Notes: generated by a model not told the origin, from the sequence alone. DNA of 64,000 nt from JAJDZL01 sp965221175 (GCA_965221175.1 OZ244867.1:1-64000); one strand, 5' to 3'. Positions 38,480 through 48,470 are shown, counted from the stretch's first letter. Numbers and translations: made by a program.

Positions 38480-38640
38480 TTTAGTCCACTTACTTTGCTG
38501 CTATACTTTATTTCATCTCCAATTAGCCACTCTACTGAACCTGCTGATGACTTCACATATCGCTGTAAGTAATTCCGCTGTTTGCCTCTATGTTTGAAAG
38601 AGCGCAATGATTTCTCAATGAAGCCCATGAATGAACCTAT
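38480..38640 (-). pseudogene. 5' fragment of the SAM methyltransferase gene
   Basis: Read on the minus strand it gives MGFIEKSLRSFKHRGKQRNY, LQRYVKSSAGSVEWLIGDEI, matching the N-terminus of the 35517-36251 protein. Homology extends about 70 bases upstream of the start and stops after about 50 codons, where the ATP-grasp gene's 3' end begins. Confidence 0.65.
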
Positions 38641-38797
38641 AAAAATTAAGTACTAAATTAACTGAAGTATCGAAATTTAAAATCCATCTAGTGCGTCTAG
38701 TAGATTCTTTAATACTGCAACGAAATACGATAGTTGACGAATTTACTGCATTTTTGTCTTTGTTATGTGGCAATCCCAATTGTGAATTTCGGTATCG

Positions 38798-40138
38798 TTA
38801 TTTCTTTTCAAAATACGAATTACCGAACTCAATGAATTCCTTTCTGTCATCCTGGAAGATATCAAGTAACCTAAGACTGTTGCCGCTGCAAGAGAGAGAT
38901 GCAGCAAGCATTCGGCTGGGTGTTATGTAGTTCAATTTTTCAAGCCACTGTCTAGGGATCTCGCAAAGATTATGTGCGTTTAACAACGATAGAGCTACAT
39001 TGTGTCTATCCAACACTCTAAATCGTTCATTTTCGCCTTCTTTAAGACTTCGAGCTAAATATGGTCCATGGTCGCCAGCAACAATGAATATAGAATCTGG
39101 GAATTTCAATCTAAGTTCGTTTATGTTTACTAGCGTTTCTCGAACCAATTCCAAATTCCCAGTAAAACGATCTTTATAGGATTCAAACATTTCTGCATTT
39201 TCCGTTTCATAATTGTTCGGAGTATGGCCTGGGTTACAAATATGAAAAGCGGAGAATATAGGTGAATTCGAAAATTTTTCGAAATTTTCAATTAGTTCAA
39301 GAACGGTCGTTGACCATGAGCCTTTTGCATATATTTGACCTACATCTCGATTAATAAATTCGTCAAAAATTTCGTAGACAGATTCTGATAGTTTGCTGCA
39401 GAAGCCAAGTAGCTTTTCATCGCAAATTATACTGTGTCGCAATTGTGCTCTCCCTATATGATAAAAGTCTACATGTAGACCTTTCTTAAATCCTAAATAG
39501 CTACTTGAAAATCCGCTTTGAATTTTGTAACCGTTTGTTCTTAGCAAGAGGGTCAACGGGCTTTGGTCTAAACCAGAAAAAGGCCGGAATCTTCTGGGAA
39601 CCTTTATTCCCAATCCGAATAATGTATTCCACGCGTTACGAGTAGGAACGTTTTCCTGAAATCCGAGGCTGTCAGCGGAAATCGCATCGCTCAACCCGGA
39701 CAAATATTCATCCGGTAAATTGATCACTCCCAGAAACTCTCTTGAAAAAGCTGAATTAGTGAGTGCATCAAACATGATGACATGAATGTTCGGTTTGTGC
39801 TGTAAGTCCATCGTGCCAAATTTCATATTCGGGTGTTGGTAGGAAGAACTTTGTATTCCAGTTGTGAGTTCAGCGTGACTTATGAATGAAAGTACGCATA
39901 AGCCCACCATTGTGAATACTGTTCCAACTATGTGAGAAGCGCTGACCCGATAATAAATGACAATAATCAGCGGGAATATCAAGATGAGAATCGACTCTAT
40001 CCTGTTAGTTTGAATTTGCAAGGATTGCACCCAAATTCCGAACATGGGCAATGTAAGGATGACAAGAACAATAATGGTTGACCACGATAGAATTTCCTTT
40101 TTCTTTACTTTGCTATACAACCATAAGAGAAGAGTCAA
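38798..40138 (-). CDS. Sulfatase/alkaline-phosphatase-fold membrane protein, N-terminus truncated
   Basis: A 446-residue protein: TM segments at about 20-40 and 50-70, perhaps a third at 72-88, then an extracytoplasmic hydrolase/transferase domain. The nucleophile region is IHVIMFDALTNSAFSREF (Asp, and Thr as likely nucleophile); later are SAFHICNPGHTP and FIVAGDHGPYLARSL with the Asp-His metal site. The group includes phosphoethanolamine and phosphoglycerol transferases, so decoration of surface glycan is likely. The frame is open only back to a TGA next to the IS end at 40176, and the first TM helices expected in the family seem lost, so it may be inactive. Confidence 0.7.
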   Translation of the reverse strand: MTLLLWLYSKVKKKEILSWSTIIVLVILTLPMFGIWVQSLQIQTNRIESILILIFPLIIVIYYRVSASHIVGTVFTMVGLCVLSFISHAELTTGIQSSSYQHPNMKFGTMDLQHKPNIHVIMFDALTNSAFSREFLGVINLPDEYLSGLSDAISADSLGFQENVPTRNAWNTLFGLGIKVPRRFRPFSGLDQSPLTLLLRTNGYKIQSGFSSSYLGFKKGLHVDFYHIGRAQLRHSIICDEKLLGFCSKLSESVYEIFDEFINRDVGQIYAKGSWSTTVLELIENFEKFSNSPIFSAFHICNPGHTPNNYETENAEMFESYKDRFTGNLELVRETLVNINELRLKFPDSIFIVAGDHGPYLARSLKEGENERFRVLDRHNVALSLLNAHNLCEIPRQWLEKLNYITPSRMLAASLSCSGNSLRLLDIFQDDRKEFIEFGNSYFEKK

Positions 40139-41017
40139 TCCGACTATCCAAAGTCCAAAATATGCGATGGTGTATCAGCAGTTCTCATTTTGGCAGTTAT
40201 TTTTGATCCGGTTCATTGGATATAAACGTAAGTAATTGTTTTTATTGACTTGTACTTTTGCGCCGAATATGCTATGATACGCCAACATGAAATTGATGGT
40301 CGATCATCTCATTGGCAAACTGCGAAATCGATTCCACAACATCGCAGACCCTCGCAACGGCAGCAACAAACAATACACCTTCGTCGATATCGCGATGGCA
40401 GCGTTTTCGGTTTTTTTCATTCAGTCGCCGTCTTTTCTTGAGCATCAGAGAACTTTCCATCAGGCGCAGAACAAAAATGCGTGCCGGTCTTTATTCGGCA
40501 TCTGCAAACTGCCAACTGACAATCATATTCGAGAGCAATTGGACCGAATCGACTGTCAGGATGTCTACCCTGGATTCGACATAGCGCTGGAACAAATGGA
40601 GAAATATCAAGCACTTAAGCCTTTCCAAATTCTCGACGGGCGCTGCCTTTTGGCATTGGATGGCTCTGAATTTCACAACTCCTACAAGATTCAGTGTCCG
40701 CAATGTCGCACCCGACTTCGAAGCTCTGGCGAGACCGAATATCACCATATCGTGCTGTGCGCCACCTTGGTTGGCATCGGCCACCGCGAGGTGCTGCCGT
40801 TGCGCCCGCAGTTTATCACGCCGCAAGACGGGGATCAAAAACAGGATTGCGAAACCAAAGCCGCCTACCGCTGGTTCGATCAAAACGCAGCGCGCTACGC
40901 ATCTTTGCGTCCGATTTACCTGGGCGATGATCTGTATGCCAGTCAGCCGATGTGCGAAAAGGTCACACAAGCTGGCGGCGATTTCATCTTCCGCGTCAAA
41001 GAAGGTTCTCATAAAAC

Positions 41018-42484
41018 ATATATGGTCTCCCTCCGTTATGCAAGGCTTGATTACACATTGACGACATAATTAGGTTGCGGTCATATATCCGGCTTTTGAA
41101 TTGAGGAATTGTATTTTCTCCTCTAGCCTTGATGAAATTCGCACACAGGATCCTTATCACTTCACCGGTTTCTTACAACCTGTGTTTTATCCAGGTTCTT
41201 CCTATGCAGGCATCTCCTGTTTTGTCATCAATTTGTTTTCTTACCTATGCAATCCCTCGGCTGGTTTCCTGTTTACTCTTGTCTGTCTATCGACTGACTG
41301 TCTGTTCATATGCTCTGTTGTTTACAAACTTCATCTGAACTGAATAACTGTATCTTTGTTTACCATCGCTTCACGCATGGGTGTGGCTGACAAGCCATCA
41401 CAACAGTCGCGGATCGTAGTGTACGTCTTTGGCCAACACCACCCAGCCTATCCGCGCCATCTTATTGGCGATCGCAAGCACCGCCTTATGCCGACCGCGG
41501 CGTTTGGCAACCTCGCGCGCCCAACGGCTGAAAGGATTTTCCTTCGCCTCGGCGATCCTCAGTGCTGAACGAGCGCCGCGAACCAGCATGGTGCGCAGAT
41601 AACGGTTGCCACGCTTGGAGATGCCCAGCAGAATCGGTTTGCCACCGGTGCTGCGCTGCCGCGGGGTCAGTCCCAGCCATGCCGACACCACCCGTCCACA
41701 TTTGAATGCCTGGCCATCACCGACAGCTGCCACAAAACTGCTCGCTGTGATCGGCCCGAATCCAGGTATCTCCATCAACCGACGCATCGGCTCCGAACCG
41801 TTCACCAGTGCCTTGATTCGACCGTCGTAGTCCTCCACCTCCTGATCCAACTTGCAAAGATTCTGGTATTCCTTGGCCAACATCGAAACAAACACTCCAT
41901 CGACTTCGCAACTGCTGCCAATCACACCGTCCTCATCCGGCGTAATCACTGCCTTGATCAATCCATACAGAGCGCTCTTGCCGAGCCTACTCGTCAATCC
42001 GCGTTCCGACAAATACGCACGCAGCGCATTGCGCTTCTGTGTGCGCTGTCGCACCGCTTGCTGGCGCAGACCATGTATCATCATCAGATTCTGCTGTTCC
42101 ACAGTCTTCACCGCAACTGCACGAATGCCCGGACGACCAGCGGCTTCAGCTATCGCGATCGCATCATTTTTGTCATTTTTACTACCTTGAACGTAGGGCG
42201 TCACTTTATGCGCCGGGAGCAATATCACCTCGTGATTACAGTCCTGAAGCTGGCGTCCCCAGTAGTGCGAACCCGCACAGGCTTCCATCACCACCGTAGT
42301 CGATTCCAAACCGGCAAAGTGTGACAGCACCTTGTTTCGCTTCAGCACGCCACTGCCCGTAACTGTTCCATTTCGATTCAGTTCTGCATAGTGGAACACG
42401 TTCTTTGCAATATCCAAGCCTATCGTTGTATTATTTATCCTGTTCATAGTTGGGCTCCTCCCATTTGTTTATTACATTCCATAC
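41018..42484 (-). mobile_element. IS110-family element
   Basis: The ends are placed by the join that restores the host transposase frame (1467 bases). The long noncoding stretch 41018-41397 lies downstream of the transposase stop and is shared with the decayed copy at 13170-13495. IS110 elements often insert without target duplication, as here. Confidence 0.8.
41398..42447 (-). CDS. IS110-family transposase
   Basis: A 349-residue DEDD recombinase. N-terminal RuvC-like domain: TIGLDIAKNVFHYAEL (Asp), VVMEACAGSHYWGRQL (Glu), GSKNDKNDAIAIAEA (two Asp). C-terminal transposase_20 domain: RLMEIPGFGPITASSFVAAV, GRVVSAWLGLTPRQRSTGGK, LLGISKRGNRYLRTMLVRGARS with the catalytic Ser. Complete. The decayed element at 12727 is its relative. 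Confidence 0.95.
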   Translation of the reverse strand: MNRINNTTIGLDIAKNVFHYAELNRNGTVTGSGVLKRNKVLSHFAGLESTTVVMEACAGSHYWGRQLQDCNHEVILLPAHKVTPYVQGSKNDKNDAIAIAEAAGRPGIRAVAVKTVEQQNLMMIHGLRQQAVRQRTQKRNALRAYLSERGLTSRLGKSALYGLIKAVITPDEDGVIGSSCEVDGVFVSMLAKEYQNLCKLDQEVEDYDGRIKALVNGSEPMRRLMEIPGFGPITASSFVAAVGDGQAFKCGRVVSAWLGLTPRQRSTGGKPILLGISKRGNRYLRTMLVRGARSALRIAEAKENPFSRWAREVAKRRGRHKAVLAIANKMARIGWVVLAKDVHYDPRLL

Positions 42485-43208
42485 CATCGCTGATTTCTTC
42501 GCCGATGTAAAGTGGGGGGAGACCATCTCATCACTTTTCAGTTATCTCGATGGCGTTACCTGGCCAACCACTCGGGTGGTCAAAAAAACACCAGGACGCA
42601 AACAGCCGAATTTGATTTATCAGTATCGTATTGCCAAGCAGTTGCCGATCAGAGACGGCAACGATGCGTTGAAGGTCAATTACGTTGAACTTCAAATTCG
42701 CCGGATCGGCGACCGCAAACCCACGCAGAGCTTTCGCTTCGTCACCTCGCTTGATGTCACCAAAGCCAATGCAGCCGACATTGCAGCCGCCGGTCGGGCA
42801 CGCTGGAAGATTGAAAACGAAGGGTTTAACCTGTTGAAAAAACACGGCTATCACATGGAGCATAACTTCGGACACGGCAAACAGGGGCTGTCCGACACAC
42901 TGATGACTTTGAACCTGATCGCATTTGCGTTTCATGCCGTATGCAACCACCTGTGCGAACTGTGGCAGGCCGCCAGAGCCCGGTTTTCCAGAAAACATCG
43001 GTTCTTTGTCGCCATTGACATCATCAACTGCTATCTTTACTTTGAAAACTGGCAAGCGCTTCTCAGTGCCACTGCCAACCCACAACCGCGACCGCCCCCG
43101 TAGCTTGATATCGCCTCCCGGCTGACAAGCCGGATACTCAATTCGTTTTTTTCAAAAACATGGAGATTACATGGAAATTAAAATGAATACCTAAAATGAG
43201 AACTGCTG

Positions 43209-43600
43209 GTTGTCCAACATGAAATGTCTATGGATACCCCGTCAATGTCAACTAAAACTTTCTTCTTGTTGTCCTCCCAAATTTAATTTATTGCAAAATT
43301 GCTGCTCTATCCAATTGTCCGTTGCGAATTGTGAACGATTCGAGGCACAAAACTCGACTTGCGTATGTCTATTCGGCCTTGTTGTGCGGTAACTTCATGC
43401 CCGCGGGCCCTGATGAATTCCGCGGACCGGCTCCCATTTGAGTCTACGACCTTTACGATCTGATTTCCTGACGGGTTTGGCCGGCCGTGGTTTTTAGCCT
43501 GTTGTGCCATCAATTTTGTTTCACTCATGCAAGTGGACGAGGTTTGGATATCGGTGTCAAAAATATTGGTCAATGAAAATCTAAAATAATCTCACATCGC
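43209..43600. other. Gap between two IS elements
   Basis: About 390 bases, probably the 3' noncoding tail of the next IS110 plus chromosomal scrap. A minus-strand frame at 43307-43573 exists, but I recognise no family in it. Confidence 0.3.
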
Positions 43601-44674
43601 TTATGTGAGCGCGGTTTTTCGCAAAGGAACATAGTTTTTGTCATATGCATCTTGGTAGAACATCAACGCCCAAGCGATGCATACATTACGATTCGCCATC
43701 GCCACCGCCGCCACGTTTATTGGCTTATGCTTTTCCACCACCAGGCGTTTCAGTTTGACTGGACACTTGTCGGACCCCAGAACTCGCGCCGAACACAGCG
43801 AACGAGCACCATGAATCAGCAACTTTCGAAGGTAGGAGTCGCCGCGTTTCGAGATCCCCAAAAGCTTCGTCTTTCCGCCAGTGGAGTGCTGTCTGGGCAC
43901 CAACCCGAGAAACGCCGCCAGATGCCTGCCACTTCGAAATTGCCGCGCATCGCCCACCGTCGCCACCAATGCGGTCGCAGTCATTATGCCAATGCCTGGA
44001 ATCTCAGCCAGACGCTGACAAGCCTCGTTTTCATCCGAGAATACCTTGATCTTGTCTTCGATCTGCTTCATCTCCCGTCGAATCATGCGCAGGTGTTCCA
44101 CCATCACCAACAACAGTTCTCTCGCCGGTTTCGACAACCTGGCGTCCTCTTCGTCCTCAATAATCTCCTCCAGCTCTACAACCTTCCAGGCGCCATTCGG
44201 ACACACTAGACCGAATTCTGCGCAGTGCCCTCGGATCGCATTGATCGTCTGAGTGCGCTGCTTTATCAGCTGCTCTCGCAGGCGATGAGCCAGCAAAACA
44301 CTCTGCTGCTCTTCGCTTTTAATTTCCACGAACCGCATGTTTGGGCGTAACATCGCCTCGACGATCGCTTCGGCATCGACGAAATCATTTTTCTGCGTCT
44401 TGACAAACGGTTTTACATACTGCGCCGGCATCATTCGCACTTGGTGACCCATCCGAATCAGACTGCGCGCCCAATGATGGGAACTCGAGCAAGCCTCCAT
44501 GCCGATTATGCACGGTGGGAGACTCTCGAAAAACTTCATCGCTTTGTTTCGAGAGAAACGACGGTTCATCACTCGTTGGCCTTCACGGTCGGCTGTGAAG
44601 ATCTGAATTACATTTTTTGCCAAGTCGATGCCAACTGTATGAATCTGAGTTATATTCTTCATTGGATACCTCAT
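43601..44674 (-). CDS. IS110-family transposase, second type
   Basis: A 357-residue DEDD transposase of a different subgroup from the one at 41398. HTVGIDLAKNVIQIF, GMEACSSSHHWARSL, KTQKNDFVDAEAIVEA; C-terminal RLAEIPGIGIMTATALVATV, GRHLAAFLGLVPRQHSTGGK, LLGISKRGDSYLRKLLIHGARS. It starts with ATG at 44674; MKNITQIH four codons later is an alternative. Intact by appearance. Confidence 0.95.
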   Translation of the reverse strand: MRYPMKNITQIHTVGIDLAKNVIQIFTADREGQRVMNRRFSRNKAMKFFESLPPCIIGMEACSSSHHWARSLIRMGHQVRMMPAQYVKPFVKTQKNDFVDAEAIVEAMLRPNMRFVEIKSEEQQSVLLAHRLREQLIKQRTQTINAIRGHCAEFGLVCPNGAWKVVELEEIIEDEEDARLSKPARELLLVMVEHLRMIRREMKQIEDKIKVFSDENEACQRLAEIPGIGIMTATALVATVGDARQFRSGRHLAAFLGLVPRQHSTGGKTKLLGISKRGDSYLRKLLIHGARSLCSARVLGSDKCPVKLKRLVVEKHKPINVAAVAMANRNVCIAWALMFYQDAYDKNYVPLRKTALT

Positions 44675-44753
44675 CCTGAATTTAAATGAACTGGAGAAAT
44701 CCAGTTTGGCACTTATGATGCCGTATTCTTATGGAAGGGGTATCCATTTCATT

Positions 44754-44801
44754 GAGTCTGAAGGAGGCAACGAGTTTGAGTCTGAAGGAGGCAACGAGTT
44801 T
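44754..44801. repeat. 24-base perfect tandem duplication
   Basis: The unit GAGTCTGAAGGAGGCAACGA plus GTTT occurs twice in a row, between the IS110 start and an IS481-like remnant. Probably a replication slip or a junction scar. Confidence 0.8.
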
Positions 44802-44849
44802 GCAATGTGAAATGAGTCTGTAGAAAACGATTAAGCCACAGGCAGAGTC

Positions 44850-45650
44850 TGGAACAGGGAGTTGATTGGGTTGATCATGAGGAGGATGAAGACAATCATG
44901 AAACTCAACGACTGGCGGAGCATTAATCAGCTTCGCGACTTTCTGGAAGGCCCCAAGGCTGTGGTGTTTGCAGTAGTCACTAGCAAGGATGAACGCGATC
45001 AATAGATGCAGTAGACTTTGATCTAGTTTCGCGATCGACGATTGTCGAAAGCGGACGAAGGCATCGTAATCGGTTACCTGATTAAGGTGAGCAGGTATTT
45101 ACGCCAGCAGGTCACCTACCTTATCGGGCAGTATATTCAATTCGGCCGGTTGCGGCGGGCCAGTGCACGGTGCGAGGATTTGCCCGAGGTAATACCGATG
45201 AAGACGTGGCGCTGGTGATGGAAGTGGACCGTCTTCATGACACACCCGACGGTTTGGCGGTGAAGAAGTTGTTCGAGCGTGCCTGGCGTGTACATGGAGA
45301 CTTGGGGTATCGTCGGTTAGCCCGGATATCGGCCTGACATATCTATAATTTGCGTAAATCCAAAGGCTATAGGCGCCGGCACGGTGTGCAGCGTAACACT
45401 CGGGCTCACAAAGTGTGCCTCGGCGAGTGGCGCAAGCCCCACCCGCAGGGTAGTGCCGGTTATTTACGCGTGAACACGGTACATCAAGGTTACTGGGACA
45501 GGCACAAAGGTGTGCACCCTATCAAAGCAGTAGACTAGGTCATGCAGTTTGAAGCGGCGGTTTCAGTGGAGAAGATCTCGGAACTGTATCTGGTCCCGGC
45601 ACTACAGCAGCTGTTTGACATACTGCCGATTGATAGTCCCTACTTTCGAG
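44850..45650 (+). pseudogene. IS481-like integrase transposase, decayed, 5' half
   Basis: Fragments in order: MKLNDWRSINQLRDFLEGPK, AVVFAVVTSKDE, RRLSKADEGIVIGYLIKVSRYLRQQVTYLIGQY, then frameshifts, LRKSKGYRRR, QRNTRAHKVCLGEWRKPHPQ, GSAGYLRVNTVHQGYWD, VKA-VD stop VMQFEAAVSVEKISELYLVPALQQLFDILP, after which homology ends. Together with 19540-20225 it covers a whole transposase of about 400 residues. Confidence 0.75.
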
Positions 45651-45777
45651 CAGTCGATGAATGTCTTGCAGTGATCGGGAACCTATTGGGCAGCGACAAA
45701 AATAGTGTTGAGGGCGCCAGAGATGTCTGTTGAGCGACTTTACGGCTATGGGCCTGAAGAACGGCCGGGCTGCACCA

Positions 45778-45941
45778 CTACATGTCTTCTTCAAGTGGAG
45801 CCCGATCGTTTATCCAAAGTTCTGAGTACCAGAACGGTTCATCCGGCTCTTCTTCGTATGTTTCGAATGTCGTAGTGAGCATATCCTTGAGCGTAGCGAT
45901 TTGAAATTCGCTTATCCGATCTTCGTATAAACATCAGTTAT
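45778..45941 (-). CDS. Small unrecognised ORF, possibly a gene 3' end
   Basis: An open minus-strand frame reads YEDRISEFQIATLKDMLTTT, then FETYEEEPDEPFWYSELWIN, DRAPLEEDM and a stop. The acidic, aromatic composition looks protein-coding. The frame begins after an in-frame TGA, so it is either a ~34-residue peptide from the internal ATG or the remains of a longer gene cut by the IS481-like element. No family recognised. Confidence 0.3.
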
Positions 45942-46039
45942 TAGTAGATATTGCTTAATTTGGACAGTCATAGTATGTTATTCATTCGTATTACATCTTG
46001 AAAAGAAAAACTGAGATAACTACAAAAACGGAGACAATC

Positions 46040-46618
46040 ATGTCCAAGTACAACCAAATTTCAAAAGATTCGAGATCAAAAATTATTAAATACAACTCCC
46101 TTAGTTGTGAATCTAGAGTATATAGTAGAACAGCTGTACATCCGATTATTATTGGTTTAATACTGACTGTATCTGCTTTACTATCGCAACCAGGGTATGC
46201 TCAAACTTACATTGCCGGTTTTCCAGTGTACTGTACGGATATTCGAGGATTCAGTGTTGTTACTATACCGGACTCGCAATTGAATGACGTTGGTGTAGCT
46301 CGCCTTGCACCGAACGGCGCTCCTATTATTTTCCTGAATCCGACCATACTTGCTAATTTACCACCTGTCGTACAACTATTCTGGTATGCACATGAGTGTG
46401 CGCACCATGTATTGGGTCACATACTTAAGCCACCAATTATTAGTAATGAGATTGAAGCCGACTGCTGGGCGATACGAATTGGACGCGATCAGAATTGGTT
46501 TCAACAACATGATCTTGAAGTGATGTATATGTATTTCATCAATAACCCAGGATCACCATGGGGACACCTTCCGGGCCCCCAGCGTCTAGAGAATTTTGCT
46601 AGATGTTTCATTTCCTAA
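46040..46618 (+). CDS. Exported M48-like HExxH protein
   Basis: A 192-residue protein from the ATG at 46040 (GGAGAC upstream; a TTG at 45998 would add 14 residues). A hydrophobic export signal lies at about 34-53 (HPIIIGLILTVSALLSQPGY), ending near YAQ. HECAHH (His118, Glu119, His122) is a zinc-binding HExxH motif, and NEIEADCWA about 15 residues later matches the third-ligand motif of M48 peptidases. It is much shorter than full M48 enzymes, and three Cys may form disulfides. First gene of a tightly packed co-directional run; predicted periplasmic metallopeptidase or zinc-binding relative. Confidence 0.7.
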   Translation: MSKYNQISKDSRSKIIKYNSLSCESRVYSRTAVHPIIIGLILTVSALLSQPGYAQTYIAGFPVYCTDIRGFSVVTIPDSQLNDVGVARLAPNGAPIIFLNPTILANLPPVVQLFWYAHECAHHVLGHILKPPIISNEIEADCWAIRIGRDQNWFQQHDLEVMYMYFINNPGSPWGHLPGPQRLENFARCFIS

Positions 46619-46665
46619 CTATGTTGTACCAAGTCTATGGTCAATAACACATACGGTTTAAGATA

Positions 46666-47400
46666 GTGAATACTAGAGCAGGATATTTTGGAATAATTCA
46701 ATTTCTTTTTTCATTCGTGACGAGTACATTAACCGCTGTACACGCCAATGAACTTTATACTGGATGTGCAGCTGAGATAGTAAAGAATGCTCGGACATCA
46801 AATTTAGTTGCTGGTTACGCCCCACGATCCGGTGGCTATTGCGACGGTGAGGCATCAGAGCAACATGCTGGAACATTGACTCTTCAATCCGTGATCAACG
46901 GTGAAATTCGTTTTGAAAGTAGTGAATTAGAAGTGATGGTGAATTCATCGAATTACTTCATACTGCGCGGATGGGATCTTCGAGCGACAGGAAGTTACAG
47001 ATTGGATGGACCATTAAATACAGGAAGCCTGAATATCGACCTTGATGCAGCGATCCACCCACTGTCAATGACAGCCAGTGACCTTGGTATGTATGCGTGG
47101 AGAGAGGAAGGTTTGAGACGAATCTATGCACCTGTATCGCTCGGCTACCCAGGTGAGATTACAGTCGTGTTTCGAAATCCGGGACTCGTAGCCCGTATCA
47201 GGTCAGCTACTCTTTGTCCTGCCGATAACCTAAGTTGCGAAATTGCAGTGGATAATACAGTTAACAACCGAGAAGGCGGTGATTCCCTAATCACCTTGAA
47301 ATTTCCGTCGGCTTCAACGTCTGGCCACTATGTACTGGCTGTTGAGGTTCGTGAACGCCGTCCAAATACAGTGTCTCGCACAATCAATCTCGAGCTTTGA
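46666..47400 (+). CDS. Secreted protein of unknown function
   Basis: A 244-residue protein starting at GTG 46666, with a signal peptide of about 27 residues (FLFSFVTSTLTAVHA-NE). The mature part has four Cys (YTGCAAE, GGYCDGE, LCPADN, SCEIAV) and is rich in beta-strand-like sequence. The N-terminal mature segment (ELYTGCAAEIVKNARTSNLV) resembles a small helical cap. No family recognised. It is followed after four bases by the next start, so co-transcribed. Confidence 0.6.
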   Translation: MNTRAGYFGIIQFLFSFVTSTLTAVHANELYTGCAAEIVKNARTSNLVAGYAPRSGGYCDGEASEQHAGTLTLQSVINGEIRFESSELEVMVNSSNYFILRGWDLRATGSYRLDGPLNTGSLNIDLDAAIHPLSMTASDLGMYAWREEGLRRIYAPVSLGYPGEITVVFRNPGLVARIRSATLCPADNLSCEIAVDNTVNNREGGDSLITLKFPSASTSGHYVLAVEVRERRPNTVSRTINLEL

Positions 47401-47404
47401 TACT

Positions 47405-48463
47405 ATGGAAAAGCGCACAAAGCGTACACTGAAGAAACTGAGGGTACGCCGCCGTCAACTTGAACAAGAATTAGAAAATGCATTGTTGGAGAATCTTTAC
47501 CCTTCCAACATTGCGCAGTATAACGGAACACTCGAAGCCATAAAAAACATCGAAAAAAAATATATCCAACCGAAAATCAGAGTAATACTATTTTTATCGT
47601 TCTTAGTCTTCACTGTTACATCTTTGGTTGGCATTGCTATCTATTACAAAATCCCAACCGCAACTATTCAACTTGAGGCGAATGTCACCGAGATGACTTT
47701 TAATGTAGCACAGAGTGGGGCACTAGGAGCACTAGAAGAATACCCGATGTATAGCATTGCACCGTTTGAGGTCAATCAGTTTTCAATTGAATCAACCTCA
47801 ACACAAAATGTTGCCAAAAATTTCAAACAAGGTCGTTTGCGGATTCAACAGATTGAAGTGCATCGCGGTACGAGAATCCGGTTGTGGTATGAGGAGCAAA
47901 ATTGCACAGCCTTGGAGATTCTTTCACCTCGTGTGAATGAAAATATATCTGGGATCGTTGTACACGTCGGTGCTTCGGCAACTGATCATTCAAATAAAAT
48001 AATTCCTAGACAACACTATATAGGCAACGGCGACATACTTCGCTTCTGTGCTCCACCAGCTCTCGGTGGGTTTCTTATTGGGGAAACGAATGCTCTCGCA
48101 TTGACTCGCATATACCATGAAGAGAACCCACGACTAGAAATGTCTTCAATCGTGAGCGGTACAGTAGCGATATCTGGAATTTCAGAAACTCGAAAATTGT
48201 CAGCGAATGATAGGTTAATTCTTAATGATCTTGATCAATCTTGGCTGGTTGTTCGCCGCGATACGAATAAATTTCATTTGGCGCTTTACAGTAAAACAAA
48301 TACAGCACAAGTGATGAACAACGCACCATTCAATTCTGATGGTGAGGATTTGATACCAAATTTACTCGCTTTTGTAACCCAATCTCCTGCAGTAATGATT
48401 CTCAGTCTACTTGCAGGGTTGTTAGGTGTATTTTGGCACGCGACGAAGTTTCTATTAGGTTAG
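47405..48463 (+). CDS. Membrane-anchored protein with a large periplasmic domain
   Basis: A 352-residue protein from the ATG at 47405. It opens with a strongly basic, coiled-coil-like cytoplasmic segment (1-57: MEKRTKRTLKKLRVRRRQLE..), a TM helix at about 58-81, a ~240-residue beta-rich domain, and a second TM helix near the C-terminus (LLAFVTQSPAVMILSLLAGL). The central domain has two Cys. The topology, both termini cytoplasmic, suggests a scaffold or sensor that holds a periplasmic domain near the inner membrane. No family recognised. Confidence 0.6.
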   Translation: MEKRTKRTLKKLRVRRRQLEQELENALLENLYPSNIAQYNGTLEAIKNIEKKYIQPKIRVILFLSFLVFTVTSLVGIAIYYKIPTATIQLEANVTEMTFNVAQSGALGALEEYPMYSIAPFEVNQFSIESTSTQNVAKNFKQGRLRIQQIEVHRGTRIRLWYEEQNCTALEILSPRVNENISGIVVHVGASATDHSNKIIPRQHYIGNGDILRFCAPPALGGFLIGETNALALTRIYHEENPRLEMSSIVSGTVAISGISETRKLSANDRLILNDLDQSWLVVRRDTNKFHLALYSKTNTAQVMNNAPFNSDGEDLIPNLLAFVTQSPAVMILSLLAGLLGVFWHATKFLLG

Positions 48464-48470
48464 CCGTTGG

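Larger units (their letters stand above)
40287..43103 (+). pseudogene. IS4-like DDE transposase, split by IS110
   Basis: The N-terminal part (40287-41017) has MVDHLIGKLRNRFHNIADPR, RTFHQAQNKNACRSLFGI, ILDGRCLLALDGSEFHNS (first catalytic Asp), CETKAAYRW and YLGDDLYASQP (second Asp). The C-terminal part (42485-43103) has KVNYVELQIRR, GRARWKIENEGFNLLKKHGY (catalytic Glu) and LMTLNLIAFAFHAVC. The two parts total 1350 bases, in frame. Both are GC-richer than the surrounding glycan genes. Confidence 0.85.
40176..43208 (+). mobile_element. IS4-like element interrupted by an IS110 element
   Basis: Inverted repeats starting CAGCAGTTCTCATTTT are at 40176 and, reversed, at 43208. The transposase gene between them is split by the IS110 at 41018-42484. 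Removing that insert joins ...SHKT to IADFF and gives an unbroken 449-residue transposase. The left end has truncated the sulfatase-fold gene. No clear target duplication. Confidence 0.8.

Noticed and set aside
43307..43573. Minus-strand 88-codon frame between two IS elements
   Set aside because: No family features and no ribosome site; it probably lies in the noncoding tail of the adjacent IS110.
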